In this document: positions 18,501-28,300 of the stretch, one piece after another
Numbering within the stretch: the first letter of the stretch is position 1
Layout of the letters: each line of letters begins with the position of its first letter
Assembly (NCBI GenBank): GCA_039105265.1
Contig: JAPFFF010000002.1
Location: 4,402,001-4,466,000, forward strand
DNA: 64,000 bases
Source: Tritrichomonas musculus
Lineage: Eukaryota > Parabasalia > Tritrichomonadida > Tritrichomonadidae
Direction: 5' to 3'
Program-made: the position numbers and the translations under genes
Notes under the pieces: model-generated
Database searches by the model: none
Seen by the model: the letters and a program-made list of their open reading frames with translations, nothing else
Told to the model about the DNA's origin: nothing

Positions 18501-19559
18501 ATTACTGGTTTGATAGCCTAATCCATATTTGGAAAAGTCTTCTATCTCACCCGTCTTTAGTTTTAGTTTGTTCTCTACTTTACACTTTCCACCATGTATC
18601 ATATAATGTAAGAGGTTATCTATAGAATAGTCATCTGGTTTTTTAATTAACATAATATTTCTTTCACTTCTCTTGATTCTAATATATGTTCCATCTTCTC
18701 CATATTCATTCTCCTTATTCAAAGCATTTTTCATTTTTCCATTAATGTTTCCTTGAATATTATCTCCTACCCATTTTGTTCCATTCCATGTTAAGAACCA
18801 TTTATTACCAAAACAGTATTCATTAAATTTAAACTCCAAGCCTGTAGGTATATTATAATTATCATCTATGTTCCATTGTAGTAGCCAATACTTTTTATCA
18901 TCCATTTGGACTTCGCTAGTTAGAGTTGGTTTGTAAAGATACAATACATCACTCTTATGTAGTTTCAATGCATTATCAGCTTTGATGATGGAACACTTGA
19001 CTGTCTTCAGTGTTTGCAGTGAATCAGTTATGTACTCATTCATGATACTCAGCTCACCATTCATCCATAGAGTATATGGATTAAAATCAAGACCACTATC
19101 AAAGGCTATATTGATGTATCCCATATTTGTGCTATTATTTATAGAACATCCATTTGCACTCTTTGTTATCATAGGAGAGTATACTTGTCCATCTTTGGCA
19201 TAAATAAAGAATTCCTTAACTAAATTTCCATTTGTGTCATATATGATATTCTTTCTCAAAACCACTTTAAAGATATTGGTTTTTGCTGTTATTTCCTTCA
19301 CTTTATTCATGAAATCCTCTGGTATGTTAACAAACTTTAGGATATGGTATTGTGTAGATGACTCGTATTGTATATTATTATTTTTGATATTAAATTCTGG
19401 TATACCCTCTACTTCATTAAATAAATGCCCTGTCTGTACATATCCATCCAAATCACTCAGCGTTAATAATTCACTTGCTTTCCTAGTAGCATCTCCTACC
19501 TTAAATTGTATATCACCAATGAATCTTGTTGTAGTATCTTTCACTTGCTCTGAAGTCAT
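15540..19559 (-). CDS. Trimeric fibre/spike-like protein 1 (1339 aa)
   Basis: The N-terminal start (FIGDIQFKVGDATRKASELL) matches the start of the fibre encoded at 49840-53022. A conserved neck (ITSSKIITADNITTMRSDL, about residues 500-520) is shared with that fibre and with the protein at 19589-24223. It is followed by a coiled coil, a hydrophobic alanine/glycine-rich stretch (about 560-590), and tail-fibre type repeats (YTKEEADAKYALKSE, about 880-895) typical of trimeric fibres. A beta-rich C-terminal head follows. The head module beginning NDLIYKDAVDVPFENV is shared with 49840-53022, pointing to module exchange. Probable receptor-binding spike on the capsid surface. It is the last gene before the terminal repeat, with a TTTAAATG start context. 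Confidence 0.7.
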   Translation of the reverse strand: MTSEQVKDTTTRFIGDIQFKVGDATRKASELLTLSDLDGYVQTGHLFNEVEGIPEFNIKNNNIQYESSTQYHILKFVNIPEDFMNKVKEITAKTNIFKVVLRKNIIYDTNGNLVKEFFIYAKDGQVYSPMITKSANGCSINNSTNMGYINIAFDSGLDFNPYTLWMNGELSIMNEYITDSLQTLKTVKCSIIKADNALKLHKSDVLYLYKPTLTSEVQMDDKKYWLLQWNIDDNYNIPTGLEFKFNEYCFGNKWFLTWNGTKWVGDNIQGNINGKMKNALNKENEYGEDGTYIRIKRSERNIMLIKKPDDYSIDNLLHYMIHGGKCKVENKLKLKTGEIEDFSKYGLGYQTSNGGINIYGYDIEAIRCYKTNGTGSDLDINLVEEFYLDITLDGEIKANRFSMRPTGKIFDPKSDKKWYFIHGLLDSCEQVEYCYVSSTPNDSRNIKIYLFDEYVDPIDEVNWDPTTNPFEYIIRQQFYEVYPNPNAATTLYTDYNITSSKIITADNITTMRSDLNMVTNNVDVISYDVQEMNTTIESLKGRVSRTETVTQHLEEDVDNLRIVSWTALAFGVAGTVGSIGSIGMQLAPEGISFATGNGGGFLKRLFSRKSTKGLSDIVRNAINFMSGTVARSITKDITPIITWCEEEYKQLDELPYTDENDNPDTGTLTLSGAMDISNMFRESLKPAFKLLAEKVNELEAEFGYYPTLDEVVQKTDLVRDDIIDVVGKYVNGEVHLEAEDVITDGTIKARFLVQKVSEYNDVDYEENIVTINITGGTINYQGTTDFPSCTMNDKTFVISNPNKHRVGGIQIKENTAKRRMEFTPNDLAYTCDIDALHKKIDTLHEQIEKNDTALATTLNEFPTVDEVNEALNELKNNMVNMDNLYTKEEADAKYALKSEIPEIPDDYATIDDLDQYALKKDVSKYREKNDLIYKDAVDVPFENVRDSEGRWEAKIKMTRGTRLVGTITDAGVVKNFDFLFDYNENVPENSDIYYSIEIDGTTYNINYYPNESNDWRFFIESETGELDTKLTLAEKIIKQDEIVLKTDNRIDLEKTFENALVEFIKNDRYKNISDNPKTYIGYFYFVNGEFELRFKFIPRNFDDKYMIFQYDSADGEFCIVLLLNIYSNSGTFIIFSKVGEFKYRIVKDLTIETVYDEKYRNNVSKVYCTFDGFVNISSSVDDYMEDINGYSDIKYFKVVRSNEKYPVEDVLGLFMDFFVSFKNHKDEENEWKIFYSGFVDCDIQWIDELTGINYDSHKNILTISVEFDSDAYELLIIFKEKSGEKHFVRILHGSKIALLDEIYGSKKVKVVQYQATDDKYDFNVRMNLDQYLDRQTDLH

Positions 19560-19588
19560 TTAAATCTCTAAAAAAATTATTCCCTAAT

Positions 19589-22500
19589 CTACTCTATATT
19601 TGCACACTTCTTTTCCAATGCAGCAATTCTATTTGCTAATGATTCAATTATGGCATCCTTCTGTTGTAGCATCTCATTCACTTCACTCTTCTTGTAATAT
19701 TCATCCATATTAACATTATTAAATGCTTCCATATTTTTTGCTAATATCATGATTGGAAATTTCATGGAATCTCTCATCCTATTACAAATATCAATTGTTG
19801 CAGATAAAGATAATACTGCCTTATCAGGATTAAACCAATTGTCTTTAAATTTTGTTGGGTCATCTAATCTTTTATAATCCTTTTCGCACCATTTAATTAA
19901 TGAACCTAATATTTGTTTATCTGTAACTTTAACTACTTGTTGAGCTGCTAATGTTTGAACATCAGGTGCATGAACAATTACTGAAACCCATGGTGGTAAT
20001 TCAGCTCCAGGGAATTCTCTATCTATTGTTTGTACTAATTCATTTAATTGATTAAATATTTGATCACACATTTCTTCATTTCCATCCCACATATCTAAGT
20101 CCATGACTAAATCTCTATACTGATTCCAATAACTATTTAATAAATCTGGTTCAGCACCAATACTACCAACAACTTGATTAATTTGTCCAGCGTCTACATT
20201 TTGAATATTTGAAGTATCAGCATCTGGGTAAGTGTTTTGTAATTGTTCATAAGATAAATTAGATACATCATTCCCGTTATAAATAGTATGGACACCGAAT
20301 TCAATTCCAACAGTAGATACAGCCAAACCAATTGCACCTAATACAGCCATTGGAGTAGAGAATGCAAGTTTTATAGCACCGGCAACTTGAATAGCATTTA
20401 CAGCTTGTTCTAAATATTGTGTTTTCATTATTTGTATAGCCATTTGTGTATTTAGTGTATTTACTTCCTTTCTTATTTTTGATACATCATAATTCATTAC
20501 ATCATAATTATTTGAAACAACATTTAAATCACTTCTCATTGTTGTAATGTTATCAGCTGTAATTATTTTTGAAGATGTGATGTTAAAATCAGTATATAAT
20601 GTTGAAGCTGCATCTGGCCTTGGCTTGATTTCATAAAATTGGTTTCTAATGATATATTGAAATGGATTTGTTTCAGGGTTCCAACTTATTTCTTCTATGG
20701 GGTCAACTAAATCTTTTCTTAAATATAATTCTATATCTCTTGATTTAATATTAGAGCCTTCCCATTTATAAGCAAGCTGTTCTATACAATCCACTACTGG
20801 CTTTAAGTCAATGTAGGCCCTATCATTTTTAGTCGTCCTTCTAACTCCAGTGCTTTCAAAAGTAAATGTGTTTGATATACTTGAACCCCTCAATGTTATT
20901 GTTAATGCTATTTTTTTAAGATTTAAGTAATTAAATTTCCCGCTTGATAAATTACCAAATGTGAAATAAGTATTTAACATATCATATCCTTCACAACTTG
21001 CTCCATTTAACTTTTTGTCAAATAGCCATTCAACATCATATAAAGCGCCGTCATCAGATTCTTCTTTATGTGTATACCAAATTGTTGTATCAATAGTGCT
21101 ATTTTCAATTAAGCCATATAATAAACCATTACTACTTTCAGGGATTACAGAGTGATGTGTTTTTGTGTCTTTAATCAAAATAAAGCAACCAATAGCACCA
21201 TCAGAGTTTTGTTTTGAATTAACCTTTCGTAATTTAGATGATACCTTACCTCTAAGCAATCCTTGACAATTATTATCTGTCCATTCTGATCCATTCCATA
21301 TTAATGTCCACTCATTACCAAAACAGAATTCTTTGAAACCAAATTCTAAACCATTAGGGATAACATAATCAGTTGGTATTTTATAGATGATTTTGTAGAA
21401 TTCCTTTTCTACTTTATTTGTATCTGGTGCCTCTATTTCTAAGGTTTCTTCAGTAATAATATCAGGTAGATAAAGGTATAGGTTATCATTTTTGTGTAAT
21501 CTTAATGCATTCTCTGCTTCAATAATATCACATCTTATTGTTGGTTCAACAGCTACCAATGAATCTTGTGATAATAGATATTGGATACTTATTTCTCCTT
21601 TGTGATAGAGTTTATAAGGATTAACCGTTGATATCTTATCAAATGCAATATAAAAACTATTCTTCATTGGTGATTCATCATTTCCAATACTCATTACAGA
21701 ATAAAAATCTGTATCTACGTTTCTTGAAATTACAGGATTATATGGCTGCCCATCTTTTACATATATGAAGAACTCTTTCATTAAATTACCATCAACATCA
21801 TACAAGATATTTGTTCTCAATATTATTCTAAACATTTTTGTTGTATCAGTTATTCTTGTGATTGCACTCTTTAATTCATCAGGTATTTTAATTAGTAGGA
21901 CACTATAGTCTTTATCATTTAATATCATTGAATCCATAACTAAATCTTTGCTCTTAACATTATAAACAGGATATCCAGGTTCATGAGAGAAATCAGTAGT
22001 AACAATACCTCCACTTGGTACAGAATCACAAAGAATTTTACCATTGACTTCTAGATCTCCTTTAATAATATATTTACCAAGTACTGGTTTAGTTTCATCT
22101 AATGTTGGAATATCATCACAGATATCAACACCATAACATTCCAATACTTTTTCAAATGAAAGTGCATTATTGACAAAATCTGGTAAAGCAATTGATGTTC
22201 CAGTAGATTTATCGTTTGAAAACAGTGCTAATGGTGAAGCTGGATTATTTTCATTCTCTAGAATTGGCTTCCATATCCATTGTTTTCTTTCTTCATTCCA
22301 CTCTATTTTTCCAAAGAGATGTAATAATGAATTTCTTATTTCAACGATATCTATCATTTCACGGCTATGTATTGTACGCCATCCATCAACTCCATCAAAA
22401 TGTTGCGTCATTATCACCCATTCTTCATGTTCAACATCCCATATGAAATTGTCTGGTGGGTTTAAAATGGAATCTGTTCTCCAATTATCTAGAAAATCTT

Positions 22501-24223
22501 GGCCATGTTCTTGCCATTGTGTATCCATGATATTCCATGCAAACAATGGACCAAAGGCTTCTTGATTATTTCTAATCCTATTTGGTATATAAATCGATTC
22601 ATTCTCTGTATAGTGATCATAATATGAATACCATTGCCACTCTTGATATCTGTCGCTCCATCGTAAATAACCATTTTCATCATTCTCATATATCTTCAGA
22701 AGATTATACGCAATGTATTCACTATCCATTTCATATCTCCATGTTGGTGAAATATTATCATGAACATTATCAATCATCACCCATTCTCCATGCACTAAAT
22801 CCCAAATATAATTTATTGGAACACTAGCTTGTCTGTTTTCTCTCCATCCTTCAGGTCTATCAAACTCATCTATTATTTCTTCCCATTCTTTCCATAACAC
22901 ATTCCATACGTAATTATCATCATGATGTTTTCCACGGTCCGAACTTCTATCTTGTACATCAACTTTTTGTTTCTCTTTATCTTGTTCAAGGACCTGTTTT
23001 GCTATTTCTGGTATTGCATCTCGATATAAAATCGTTTGAGTAAATACATCTTGAGTAGACTCAACTGCTCTGTCTACGAAGAGACGATTTTGATTGTTTT
23101 GTAAATCTCGGATATGATTTTCTAAGTGATCTCTCATCTGTAGTATGCGATTTATATCTTCTCCTCCAGCACCTTGATTACATTTACAGGATTTAATTTT
23201 GAGGACATAATCATGTAAATCATTATGAGCTTGCGTTAAATTGTTTAAGCTTGAGTACACATTATTTAAGTATTCTCCAAGTGTGATAGTTTCAGATGTA
23301 CCGTCATCTTCAACAATAGTTATTCGTAAACTATCAGCATCTTTTCTGGTTTTAATATAGTTGACTCCTTTCTTTATCATTACTTCAACCAAGTATTGTG
23401 CTAGGAAAGCACCCATAAATAGTTTAATATTTGCATAATTATCTTTTTGGTTTTGCATGTATATATCAATAAACTCACCAGGGCTGCTTACCTCCACTAA
23501 CTGGTCTGCTTTAACTTCAACATTACTATTTTTATATTTGTATCCTATTGTCTTGAGCGTATTGTCCTGAAGATTATAATGATATTGTTTTGTCCCATTT
23601 ATAAACTTTATCCAGTTTGTTTTGTTAAATGTATCATATAATAATCTTGTGGTATTTTGATTATTCTTTTCATTCTTAATGATATTCTTCAATATACTAG
23701 CTAGATTATGAAACGGAAGGTGTTGGAATTCATCTGTTGGAGTTTGAACATACTTTATAACATCACATTGCCCTTTATCTTCATCTAATACTACTTGCTC
23801 ATAACCATCTGCTGCACACATCAATTCATTATACATTTCATGAATGGCCTCACAAGTTTTTGATTCCCCTTCGATAATGTCATTAAATGTATTAACACAA
23901 AATTCTTCTTTGATCAGCTCTCTGTTGGATTCCTCTAATATACTTTTCTTCATTGGGGCTCGATATTCAAGTATTTGTGTAGATTTTTCAGTTATTGGAA
24001 TGTCACCGAATCCTTCAAGACTGCCTCCATTTTCTATGTAACCGTTAACTACTCGGGCGTCTACTTCACTCTTATTATACAGACAATTGAACTTTGGATA
24101 TACATTAGGCTTATCTTCTTGAATGATATTTATTTTTTCATCTTCTCCTACACCTATTTCGAAACCATTTGCTTTAAGTTTTGTTGCCACCTTGCTCTTT
24201 GCTGAATATAGTGTCAAAGACAT
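19589..24223 (-). CDS. Trimeric fibre/spike-like protein 2 with Trp-rich repeats (1544 aa)
   Basis: The central-to-C-terminal part carries the same neck (ITSSKIITADNITTMRSDL) as fibre 1 and the right-hand fibre, then a hydrophobic Ala/Gly segment and a C-terminal coiled coil ending in EKKCANIE. That end is also found in variant form in the 47737-49812 protein (EEKCSTIE). A CKCNQG motif near residue 355 has a counterpart CQCGG there. Residues about 430-660 hold roughly six degenerate units of the type YxWD(x5)EW ... WR, unique to this protein in the window. Likely a virion appendage. Its start codon lies 19 bases from that of the divergent gene at 24243. Confidence 0.65.
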   Translation of the reverse strand: MSLTLYSAKSKVATKLKANGFEIGVGEDEKINIIQEDKPNVYPKFNCLYNKSEVDARVVNGYIENGGSLEGFGDIPITEKSTQILEYRAPMKKSILEESNRELIKEEFCVNTFNDIIEGESKTCEAIHEMYNELMCAADGYEQVVLDEDKGQCDVIKYVQTPTDEFQHLPFHNLASILKNIIKNEKNNQNTTRLLYDTFNKTNWIKFINGTKQYHYNLQDNTLKTIGYKYKNSNVEVKADQLVEVSSPGEFIDIYMQNQKDNYANIKLFMGAFLAQYLVEVMIKKGVNYIKTRKDADSLRITIVEDDGTSETITLGEYLNNVYSSLNNLTQAHNDLHDYVLKIKSCKCNQGAGGEDINRILQMRDHLENHIRDLQNNQNRLFVDRAVESTQDVFTQTILYRDAIPEIAKQVLEQDKEKQKVDVQDRSSDRGKHHDDNYVWNVLWKEWEEIIDEFDRPEGWRENRQASVPINYIWDLVHGEWVMIDNVHDNISPTWRYEMDSEYIAYNLLKIYENDENGYLRWSDRYQEWQWYSYYDHYTENESIYIPNRIRNNQEAFGPLFAWNIMDTQWQEHGQDFLDNWRTDSILNPPDNFIWDVEHEEWVIMTQHFDGVDGWRTIHSREMIDIVEIRNSLLHLFGKIEWNEERKQWIWKPILENENNPASPLALFSNDKSTGTSIALPDFVNNALSFEKVLECYGVDICDDIPTLDETKPVLGKYIIKGDLEVNGKILCDSVPSGGIVTTDFSHEPGYPVYNVKSKDLVMDSMILNDKDYSVLLIKIPDELKSAITRITDTTKMFRIILRTNILYDVDGNLMKEFFIYVKDGQPYNPVISRNVDTDFYSVMSIGNDESPMKNSFYIAFDKISTVNPYKLYHKGEISIQYLLSQDSLVAVEPTIRCDIIEAENALRLHKNDNLYLYLPDIITEETLEIEAPDTNKVEKEFYKIIYKIPTDYVIPNGLEFGFKEFCFGNEWTLIWNGSEWTDNNCQGLLRGKVSSKLRKVNSKQNSDGAIGCFILIKDTKTHHSVIPESSNGLLYGLIENSTIDTTIWYTHKEESDDGALYDVEWLFDKKLNGASCEGYDMLNTYFTFGNLSSGKFNYLNLKKIALTITLRGSSISNTFTFESTGVRRTTKNDRAYIDLKPVVDCIEQLAYKWEGSNIKSRDIELYLRKDLVDPIEEISWNPETNPFQYIIRNQFYEIKPRPDAASTLYTDFNITSSKIITADNITTMRSDLNVVSNNYDVMNYDVSKIRKEVNTLNTQMAIQIMKTQYLEQAVNAIQVAGAIKLAFSTPMAVLGAIGLAVSTVGIEFGVHTIYNGNDVSNLSYEQLQNTYPDADTSNIQNVDAGQINQVVGSIGAEPDLLNSYWNQYRDLVMDLDMWDGNEEMCDQIFNQLNELVQTIDREFPGAELPPWVSVIVHAPDVQTLAAQQVVKVTDKQILGSLIKWCEKDYKRLDDPTKFKDNWFNPDKAVLSLSATIDICNRMRDSMKFPIMILAKNMEAFNNVNMDEYYKKSEVNEMLQQKDAIIESLANRIAALEKKCANIE

Positions 24224-24242
24224 TTTTCTTTGAAAATAAATT
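24224..24242. promoter_or_regulatory. Compact bidirectional promoter
   Basis: Only 19 bases separate the start codons of the divergent genes at 24223 (minus) and 24243 (plus). Read either way the spacer carries the T-run/A-rich signature (TTTTTCTTTGAAAATAAA on plus, TTTATTTTCAAAG on minus), so both genes probably use it. Confidence 0.5.
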
Positions 24243-24977
24243 ATGTTGTATTCGGTTCAGAGCCAACCAGGTAATTACAATACTGTAAGACTTAATATTG
24301 ATATACCATGGAAATGCCCATACGTGAAGTATTATGTTTCATCTATTAACACCAAGGCAAACATATTAATGACAACGGATGATGATTATTTAATATTTGA
24401 GTCATCACTCGGAGAAGTAAAAATAGAATTTGATGAAATGTATGCTTACTCCTTTAACTACTTAGTCAAATGCCTAAATGCAAATCAGACTGTAATCGAG
24501 TTCAAGAATATCAATAATAGAACCATTTCACTAAAACCAGTCCAAAATGTAACTTTCAAGGAAGGTAGTCATAGAGCGAAATTGATTACTGGTTTGTTCA
24601 ATACTAAACCAGGGCATATATTTCCAAATGGAGTTGAGTGCGAGGTACCTGATCTACCTATACTTGATTTTGCCAATAAGTTGTATTTAGTTTCATTGCA
24701 GGGGGTAGCAACTCATTCATCAATTGGAGACCAAGAATATACCCCAAGCATCCTTGCAAACATTGACACATTGATAATGGATCAAGAGGCAATGATAGTT
24801 AACTATGACATGACTAAGCCAATAAAAATAAAAGTTAATACGGATTCATTAAAATATTTGGAAATGAGATTAGTCGATTTCATGTTTCAACCAGTAATAT
24901 TAAAATCTCCTCTCTTCATTACCTTAAAAATAAAACCAAGCCAAGAGGCTGATATATATGACATCCTTACTAAATGA
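24243..24977 (+). CDS. Putative jelly-roll minor capsid protein (244 aa)
   Basis: 244 residues, beta-rich with alternating hydrophobic and polar residues and no membrane segment or catalytic motif. The end (KYLEMRLVDFMFQPVILKSP, then LFITLKIKP) has the final-strand pattern of viral jelly-roll proteins, and length and position next to PolB and the fibres fit a minor capsid protein. Another family in this element (38875-40200) is the better penton candidate, so this could be a second vertex protein or a fibre-anchoring protein. The N-terminus (YSVQSQPGNY) resembles that of the protein at 61336 (YTLKPGQY). Convergent overlap of 8 bases with the GIY-YIG gene. Confidence 0.5.
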   Translation: MLYSVQSQPGNYNTVRLNIDIPWKCPYVKYYVSSINTKANILMTTDDDYLIFESSLGEVKIEFDEMYAYSFNYLVKCLNANQTVIEFKNINNRTISLKPVQNVTFKEGSHRAKLITGLFNTKPGHIFPNGVECEVPDLPILDFANKLYLVSLQGVATHSSIGDQEYTPSILANIDTLIMDQEAMIVNYDMTKPIKIKVNTDSLKYLEMRLVDFMFQPVILKSPLFITLKIKPSQEADIYDILTK

Positions 24978-25293
24978 TAGCTCTGGGACAATGATATTGG
25001 ATATAAGTCCTAATAATATATATCATTTCATTCACATTCCCAACAAAGTACTCATTTCCTATAAATGCTGTTCCATCTCTTGTTGTTGCTCTCTTATAAT
25101 TTTCTTCAAATATTGTTATTAATTCTTTTTCCACTTTTACTGAATCACTTACTGCTTCAATTATATATACTTCGCTGTCTTTTGGATATTGTCCCATTCT
25201 TGTTGCAATCTTATTTGTTCTACCAATTTTGTATACAGGTTGATTAGAATAAGAAAATTCCCTTTCACGAATCAAATATATGTATTCTACCAT
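24970..25293 (-). CDS. GIY-YIG/T5orf172-type nuclease domain protein
   Basis: 107 residues. The N-terminus (VEYIYLIREREF ... QPVYKIGRTNKIATRMGQY) has the two characteristic strands and the YKIGRT segment of the T5orf172/MUG113 branch of the GIY-YIG superfamily. A Glu in VEKELITIFEENY could be the metal ligand and EYFVGN is the closing motif. It is a single-domain, probably selfish or repair-associated nuclease, inserted between the jelly-roll candidate and PolB. Homologs are frequent in large DNA viruses. Confidence 0.75.
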   Translation of the reverse strand: MVEYIYLIREREFSYSNQPVYKIGRTNKIATRMGQYPKDSEVYIIEAVSDSVKVEKELITIFEENYKRATTRDGTAFIGNEYFVGNVNEMIYIIRTYIQYHCPRAII

Positions 25294-25348
25294 TTTAGGG
25301 TTAATAAATATTTAGCGTGATATTTTTTTATTTCTTATTTACACTTAA

Positions 25349-28300
25349 ATGACATACCTCTTTGATATATCAGTTGACCTCTATTCGACTGCAAGAACGG
25401 AAGCAAGAAAAGAGTATAAGCAAAGGGTGAAAGACGTAAGAGACAAACGAAAGTTCAAGAAATATTTGAAAGAATTCATGACCAAGGCTAAGAAAGAAAT
25501 ATCATTTGACATAGATATAGGTGATGATGAAGATAAGAGACTTGCTTTCACTGAAACATTAAGACAATTACACAAAGAGAATAAGAAGAATATAGTAGTA
25601 AAAAGCGAATCATTAGGTGGTGAGGAATACAAATGGTTTACACTTTCCAAGGCACGAAGATTAGATTCAACAATAGGACATATATCAGGGACAATAGACT
25701 TGAATGATGACTGTTCAGACAATAATCCTTGGGTTGGCAATGTATTCATCCCTGCAAAATACCAGTTGCTCTTCATTAAAAATAGAAAGAGAGGCAAGCA
25801 AACATCATTCACTATTAATAAAGAAGATAATAAAGGTAAGTTGTATGAAGAAGAAGTTGAAGTCGACGAAGATTATCGCGATAATCCAGAAGGTGGATTC
25901 TTCCCTTATATTAATCTTTCTGATTTAGACTTATCACAGTACCAAATATTCAAGACAGTTGATAAGAAGAACTATAAAGACAATTGTTTGGTATATGCTT
26001 GCATTCAGTCTGGAGTATTCACTGATGAGGAAATTAATTATTTACGCTTTATGGTCAAGACTAGGTTAATCCCCAATAACTTGATATACGATATAGCCAA
26101 GCAGTTTAAATGCCATTTTGTTGTAAGAAGGATTAATGAGGGAAAAGATGTAGTAAACCAACAAGAAATAAAAATAGATACAAGAAAGAGACCATGGGCC
26201 AAAGAGTTTGACCGAATTGTTGACTTATTACTGTACAAGAACCATTACATGATATATAAACCCCTAAATGGTGTTAAACCTATGGCAATATTTCGCAAGC
26301 TATTTAAAGAAGGAAAGTTCAGAGAAATAAAGTCCTGTGAAATGAATATCTTAGCAACGAATGAATACAACTCTCACTTAGCGGATTATACAGACCTTGA
26401 ATATGATCCTGAATTGTGCTGTAAACTAATAGATTCATCAGAGACGAAAAAGGAGAGAGAGTGGAGTAGGATTTATTATTCTGATTTTGAAACTAATACC
26501 ACTGTATCACCCCATATGCCTTATCTAAATATTACTGTGTACAGGACCAAAGAGTTAATTCATAAAATGATATTTGATGGGGAGAATATTGCTGACAGAT
26601 TACTAAAGTCATTGGAGAACAATTCTCTCATTTACTTCCATAACCTTAAATATGATGCTTGTTTCTTTATAAATACTCCTGGATGGGATGTACAAATAAC
26701 AGAGAGAAGTGGAACGATTCTGCAAATAGTCATGACAAAGTATAAACCTAACAAGAGATTAACTTTCCGCAATAGCTACTCTATCATCCCTGCTGCATTA
26801 GCTTCATTTGGTAAGATGTTTCAGTTACCAGTTCATAAAGAGGTAATGGCCTATAAAATATATACTGAAAGGAACATAAATAGGAAAACTGTCTCTGCGC
26901 TTGAATTTCAACTACAGTATTACATGGAGAACCAAGACAAGAAACCATTGACACAGATAAAACAAGACTGGAAGCAATTAATAGATAATGCAAAAGCTTG
27001 TGGTGCATATGTTGGAGGAGCTATTGATATTATGAAGTATGCTATCTATTATTGCAAACTGGATTGTATAGTATTGATGAAGGGAGTAGAGAAATTTAAT
27101 AGAGATCTGGTAGAAGTATTTAAGCAGACGAAGACAAAGATGCTTGATGTCCATAACTTTATATCCATTAGCTCTATTGGCTACTATTATGCATATAAAT
27201 TTGGTTGCTTTGATGGGTGTTATCAACTTAGTGGTAAACCACAAAACTTCATTCAGAGATGCGTTAGTGGAGGTAGAACAATGACAGCTAATAATGAAAA
27301 GCAATATATAGAGGAAAGGATACAAGATTTTGATGCAGTCAGTTTATATCCTAGTGCAATGAGTATTATGTCTGGTGTACCTAAAGGAGTGCCTGAAGTA
27401 ATTCGCCTGGAGGCCTCAGGTACTAATCGTGCGGGCCCATCGGATATGTTTACGAAAGAATTATTAGATTTTGATCAGTTCTTCATTGAAATCAATATCA
27501 AGAAGATCAAGTGCAAGGCTGACAAACCATATAAATTTGGTCAAATATTTAGTAGGAATGATCAAGGGTCAAAAATATTTAACAACAACCCCATCAACAA
27601 TTATTACATAGACAAGAGAGCTTTTATGGACTTGATGGAGTTTTATGATTTCGATTATGAGTTTATTAGAGGATATTACTTTGACAAAGGATTCAACAAC
27701 AAGATTAATGTATTTATAGAGAAATTGTTCAATCTAAGAAGGAGATACCAAGATGCTAACAATCCATTGCAACAAACCATTAAACTACTTCTTAATTCCA
27801 TTTACGGAAAATCTATCCTAAAGGCAACAACAACTGAAACTAAATGCATACCAAAAGATAAAGCCATTAAATATATATGGAAGAACTATAATTACATAAC
27901 AGAGGTGATAGAGAACAAGTCAATTGATAATGTATATGTTAAGAAGGTTAAACCAATAAACAGTCATTTTAATTTACCTCATTTTGGTGCTAGTGTCTTG
28001 TCATGGAGCAAACATTTAATGAATAGGGTAATGAGTACAGCTGAGCAAAATGGAATAGACATCTACTATACTGATACAGATAGCGTACACGTTAGAGAAA
28101 TAGATGTACCAAGGATAGCTGAGGTGTTCAAGAAAAAATATGGGAAGGAGTTGATTGGTAAGAAGATGACACAGTTTCATTGTGACTTTGATTCGTTTAA
28201 TGGTGCTGTCGGTAGTGTTCATTCAAGGAAATTAATAGCATTAGGAAAGAAAAGTTACTTAGATATCCTAGTTGATGAAAAAGGTAATGAAGGCTATCAC

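Noticed and set aside
22170-22827. Several plus-strand frames opposite fibre 2
   Set aside because: Shadows of the Trp-rich repeat region; no promoter signature and no homologs in the window.
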